A DNA stretch of 64,000 nt from Prorocentrum cordatum (Eukaryota; Sar; Dinophyceae; Prorocentrales; Prorocentraceae). The notes under the pieces are model-generated. The model did no database searches, had not been told where the DNA came from, and worked only from the letters and a program-made list of their open reading frames with translations. The stretch covers positions 247,072 through 311,071 of the forward strand of contig CAUYUJ010014200.1 in NCBI GenBank assembly GCA_963575745.1. The letters run 5' to 3'. The position numbers and the translations under genes were made by a program. Below are positions 61,505 through 64,000 of the stretch, one piece after another (the stretch's first letter is position 1; each line of letters begins with the position of its first letter).

Positions 61505-62205
61505 TGGGTGGCTCCCTAGGGAATCCGATGGATTCCTTAAGGATTCCTTAGGGATTCCTCAGGGATTCACTCGGGATCCCGAAATATTCCTGAAGGCTTG
61601 TTGAAGGATTCCCCGGGGATTCTCGCGGATTCCCTATAGGGAACCCTAAAGATGTGCGAGGGATTCCTGAGGATTCCCTATAGGGATTCCTCAAGATTTC
61701 CCTTTGGATTCCTAAGGATTCCCTATAGGCTTGCAAAGGATCCCCTAGGGATTCCTAAGGATTCCTGGCGGATTCTTAAAGATTCTTTACGGATTCCTAA
61801 GGATTCCCTACGGATTCCAAGGGATTCCAATGGATTCCTTATGGGGTCCTAAGAATTGCCAAGGGATTCCATCGGATTCACTCGGGATTGCTCCGGATTT
61901 CCCCAGATATCCTAACGCTTCCTGGGGATTTGTTAGCATTCCCTAGGGATTCCTCAGGATTCCCAGAAAGGATTCCTCAGGATTCCTGAAGGATTCCTTA
62001 AGGATTCTCACAGGATTTCCTAGGATACCCGAAAGATTCCTTACGGGATTCCCTAAGGGTGCCCGAAAGATTCCCTAAGGATTCCCTAGGGATTCCGAAG
62101 GATTCCCAAAAAGGATTCCTAGGGATTCCCTGCGATTCCTTCAATATCCCCTAGGGATTCCGCAGGATTCCTCGGGGATTCCGGAGGATTCCCTAAGGAT
62201 CCCTA
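61505..62205 (+). repeat. GGATTCCCTA(A)G minisatellite
   Basis: About sixty imperfect copies of a roughly 12-bp unit GGATTCCCTAAG over 700 bp. GGATTCC is the conserved core. Confidence 0.9.
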
Positions 62206-62206
62206 A

Positions 62207-62515
62207 GGGATGTGCGTGTGTGTGTGTGTATATGTGTATGTGTGTATGTGTGTATGTGTGTATGTGTGTATGTGTGTATGTGTGTATGTGTGTATGTGTG
62301 TCTGTGTGTGTGTGCGTATGTATGTCTGTGTGTGTGTGCGTATGTGTGCGTATGTGTGCGTATGTGTGCGTATGTGTGCGTATGTGTGTATGTGTGCGTA
62401 TGTGTGTGTATGTGTGTGTGCGTGTGTGTATGTGTGTGTGCGCGTGTTTGTCTGTCTGTCTGTCTGTGTGCCTGCCTGCCTGCCTGTCTGTCTGTCTGTC
62501 TGTCTGTCTGTCGCG
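62207..62515 (+). repeat. (TG)n/(TATG)n then (TGTC)n microsatellite
   Basis: TGTGTATG tetranucleotides pass into GTGCGTATG and finally (CTGT)n at 62450-62510, which abuts the retrotransposon tail. Confidence 0.9.
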
Positions 62516-63575
62516 GCGGAACGCCGCCTACCTGGCCTTCTGGTCTGGCGCGGCCGAGGAGGTAGTGAGAGACCTGGGGTGCAGCTCGCTGCACGACGCC
62601 CTGGAGCGCCTGCCTGCCGCCGCGCGCAAGCTGGAGGAAGCGAGGCAGGGCCTGGCCGGGCAGGGGCTGCTGCTGGCGGACGGCGGAACGCTGGCTGACG
62701 GCCTGGCGCGCGAGCTCAAGCAGGGCTTGGCTATGGAGAAGGTGCAAAAGACACACCACGCTGCACTCCTGCAGCGTTTGCCCCTCCTCCAACAAGCCAC
62801 TCTGCGAGGGCAAGCTGGGCCGGGCGCGGCAGCCTTCCTGGGCTACCCCACCGAGGCGCTCTGCGCGCTGGAGGACGCGCACTGGGAGACGGCTACTCGC
62901 CTCTGGCTGCACCTTCGGAGGCCCGAGTGCTCCCGGGACCAGCTCGCGGCGGCGACGGCCCACTGCTGCCTGCAGAACGCCAGCGGCGAGGTCTGTGGGG
63001 AGCCGCTGGATGACCTCGGCTACCACGGCGCCACTTGCCAGAGCGGCGGCGGGGTGGTGCGCAGGCACGGCCGGCTGGCTCGGCGGCTCGGCGGCCTGCT
63101 ACGGCGCTGGAGGCACGAGCTCCCGCTCTACGAGCAGCGGGCCCCGCTCTGGGACAGGCCGAAGCCGGGCCACCCCGGGGAGACAGAGCGCGCCGTGCTC
63201 GACCTCGAGTTCCAGGACGACGACGGGCGTCGCTGGCTCGACGTGCGGCGCCCCGCCGCGGGCACCGAGGCGGAGCAGCGGGTCGCGGCCCGTCGCGACG
63301 GCGAGGCGAGCCGGCGCGGAGAGCGAGGCGCGCTCGTTACCCGGGGGAGCGCCTCACCCCGATCATCCTCGAGGCGGGGGGGCGGCTCGGGGCCGAGGCG
63401 CGCCTCTGGCTGAAGGCAGAGGTGCGACGCCTGCCTGGCGCCGAGCAGGCCCGCGAGCTCGCCCGCGCGCACCGCGTGCTCTCCTGCGGCCTGCAGGCGA
63501 GCTGGCGCGGCAGCTGCGCGCGGCCGCTGGCTTGCGCTGAGCCGACCGCGGGCGGCGCGCTGGCGCCTGGCCACC
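62516..63575 (+). pseudogene. 3' end of an RLE-type non-LTR retrotransposon, 5'-truncated
   Basis: Reads from [20 protein letters not shown] through an RT C-terminal helical region (RPECSRDQLAAATAHCC) into a zinc knuckle C-x9-C-x9-H-x3-C (QNASGEVCGEPLDDLGYHGA then TCQSGGG and RRHGRL). Then comes ERAVLDLEFQDDDGRRWLDV, the D...D.E-type core of a restriction-enzyme-like endonuclease. Near 63315-63330 the reading moves to another frame, which supplies RARYPGERLTPIILEAGGRL then GAEARLWL, a tail expected after the nuclease core in such elements. The polymerase motifs are absent: the copy starts at the TGTC microsatellite. Probably non-functional. Confidence 0.7.
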
Positions 63576-64000
63576 TGGGGCAGCTGAAGCGGCGGCGGCG
63601 GCGGCGGCGCGCCGGCGCCGGGGCGCTGGCGGCGACTGCGGCGCCGGGGGCGCCTGAGGCTCCCGCGGCGACGGCGGCTGCGGCCGCGCTGTTCGGCGCG
63701 GCGCGGCGCGACGTGGGCGGCGGCGGCGCGGCGCGGCGCGGACGGCGGCGGCGCTGCTCGGCTGGCTGCGCCGGAGTCCTGCCGCGCCGGGCGCCACCGC
63801 GAGCCGGCGCTGCGCCGCTGCCACGAGCTGGCGTGGAGACAGGCGCGGCGGGCCGGCGCCTCGGGCGGCTGACGACCTGGCGACTTGGCGGCGGCGGCAG
63901 CGCCTCGGGCGCCTGGCGCCCCGGCGGCGGCGGCGGCGCACTGCTTGGCGGGCGGCCACCTGCTGTGCTGGCCGGCGGCTGGAGGGCTGCGCAGGGCGGG
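63576..64000 (+). other. CGG/GCG-rich sequence at the window edge
   Basis: GCGGCG-type runs with very high GC. All frames are open and Ala/Gly/Arg-rich. I see nothing that separates coding from composition. Confidence 0.4.

Overview
The window looks like nuclear DNA of a dinoflagellate, most likely a GC-rich core species (inferred; species not identifiable by eye). The reasons are: tiny exons of a conserved SNF2-type helicase separated by 3-6 kb introns packed with low-complexity DNA; splice joints that only work with GC and GA donors and an AG|G acceptor, as reported for dinoflagellates; strongly G/C-ending codons in the exon-like islands; tails of reverse-transcriptase elements; and an extreme load of microsatellites, minisatellites and small inverted-repeat elements. 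I saw no bacterial operons, CRISPR arrays, rRNA or tRNA.

Layout. 0-9.6 kb: microsatellites, a 21-bp coding-length minisatellite, a GC-rich Ala-rich probable exon (2.15-3.0 kb) and the first MITE copies. 9.7-19.4 kb, + strand: three phase-0 exons of one SNF2/RAD5-type helicase gene (9702-9776, 16072-16143, 19307-about 19390), which read in order through helicase motifs V and VI; the introns hold a 73-bp satellite, a 1.4-kb GAGGCT satellite with a roughly 157-bp higher-order period, and (GGA)n. 19.4-45.4 kb: long (GGA)n/(TCC)n blocks, a tandem segmental duplication with an embedded 101-bp satellite, a 77-bp satellite, MITEs, and a few exon-like islands (21.97, 32.32, 37.2 and 44.99 kb) that could be further exons. 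45.7-48.6 kb: a 0.6-kb long inverted repeat and two copies of a 222-bp palindromic MITE with target-site duplications, one of them sitting in a repeat whose empty copies lie at 11.9 and 12.25 kb.

48.95-55.05 kb: a 6-kb retroelement between two 216-bp direct repeats (2 mismatches) set in (CT)n. It encodes an N-terminal GIY-YIG endonuclease, a reverse transcriptase, an Arg/Asp-rich coiled-coil region and a possible membrane ORF. This is the permuted domain order of N-terminal-endonuclease Penelope-like elements, and it is the most interesting system here. 55.3-56.1 kb: a 153-bp satellite. 56.2-58.85 kb, - strand: a repeat-poor gene for an unknown protein with two Cys/His clusters around a coiled coil; one clean 55-nt GT-AG intron can be placed. 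59-62.5 kb: minisatellites and an AT-rich island. 62.5-63.6 kb: the 3' end of an RLE-type non-LTR retrotransposon (zinc knuckle plus nuclease-like tail), truncated by a microsatellite and frameshifted.

The host genes are islands in mobile and satellite DNA. The MITE families have no visible transposase here and must depend on enzymes encoded elsewhere. Coordinates of repeats are by eye and may be off by a few bases.
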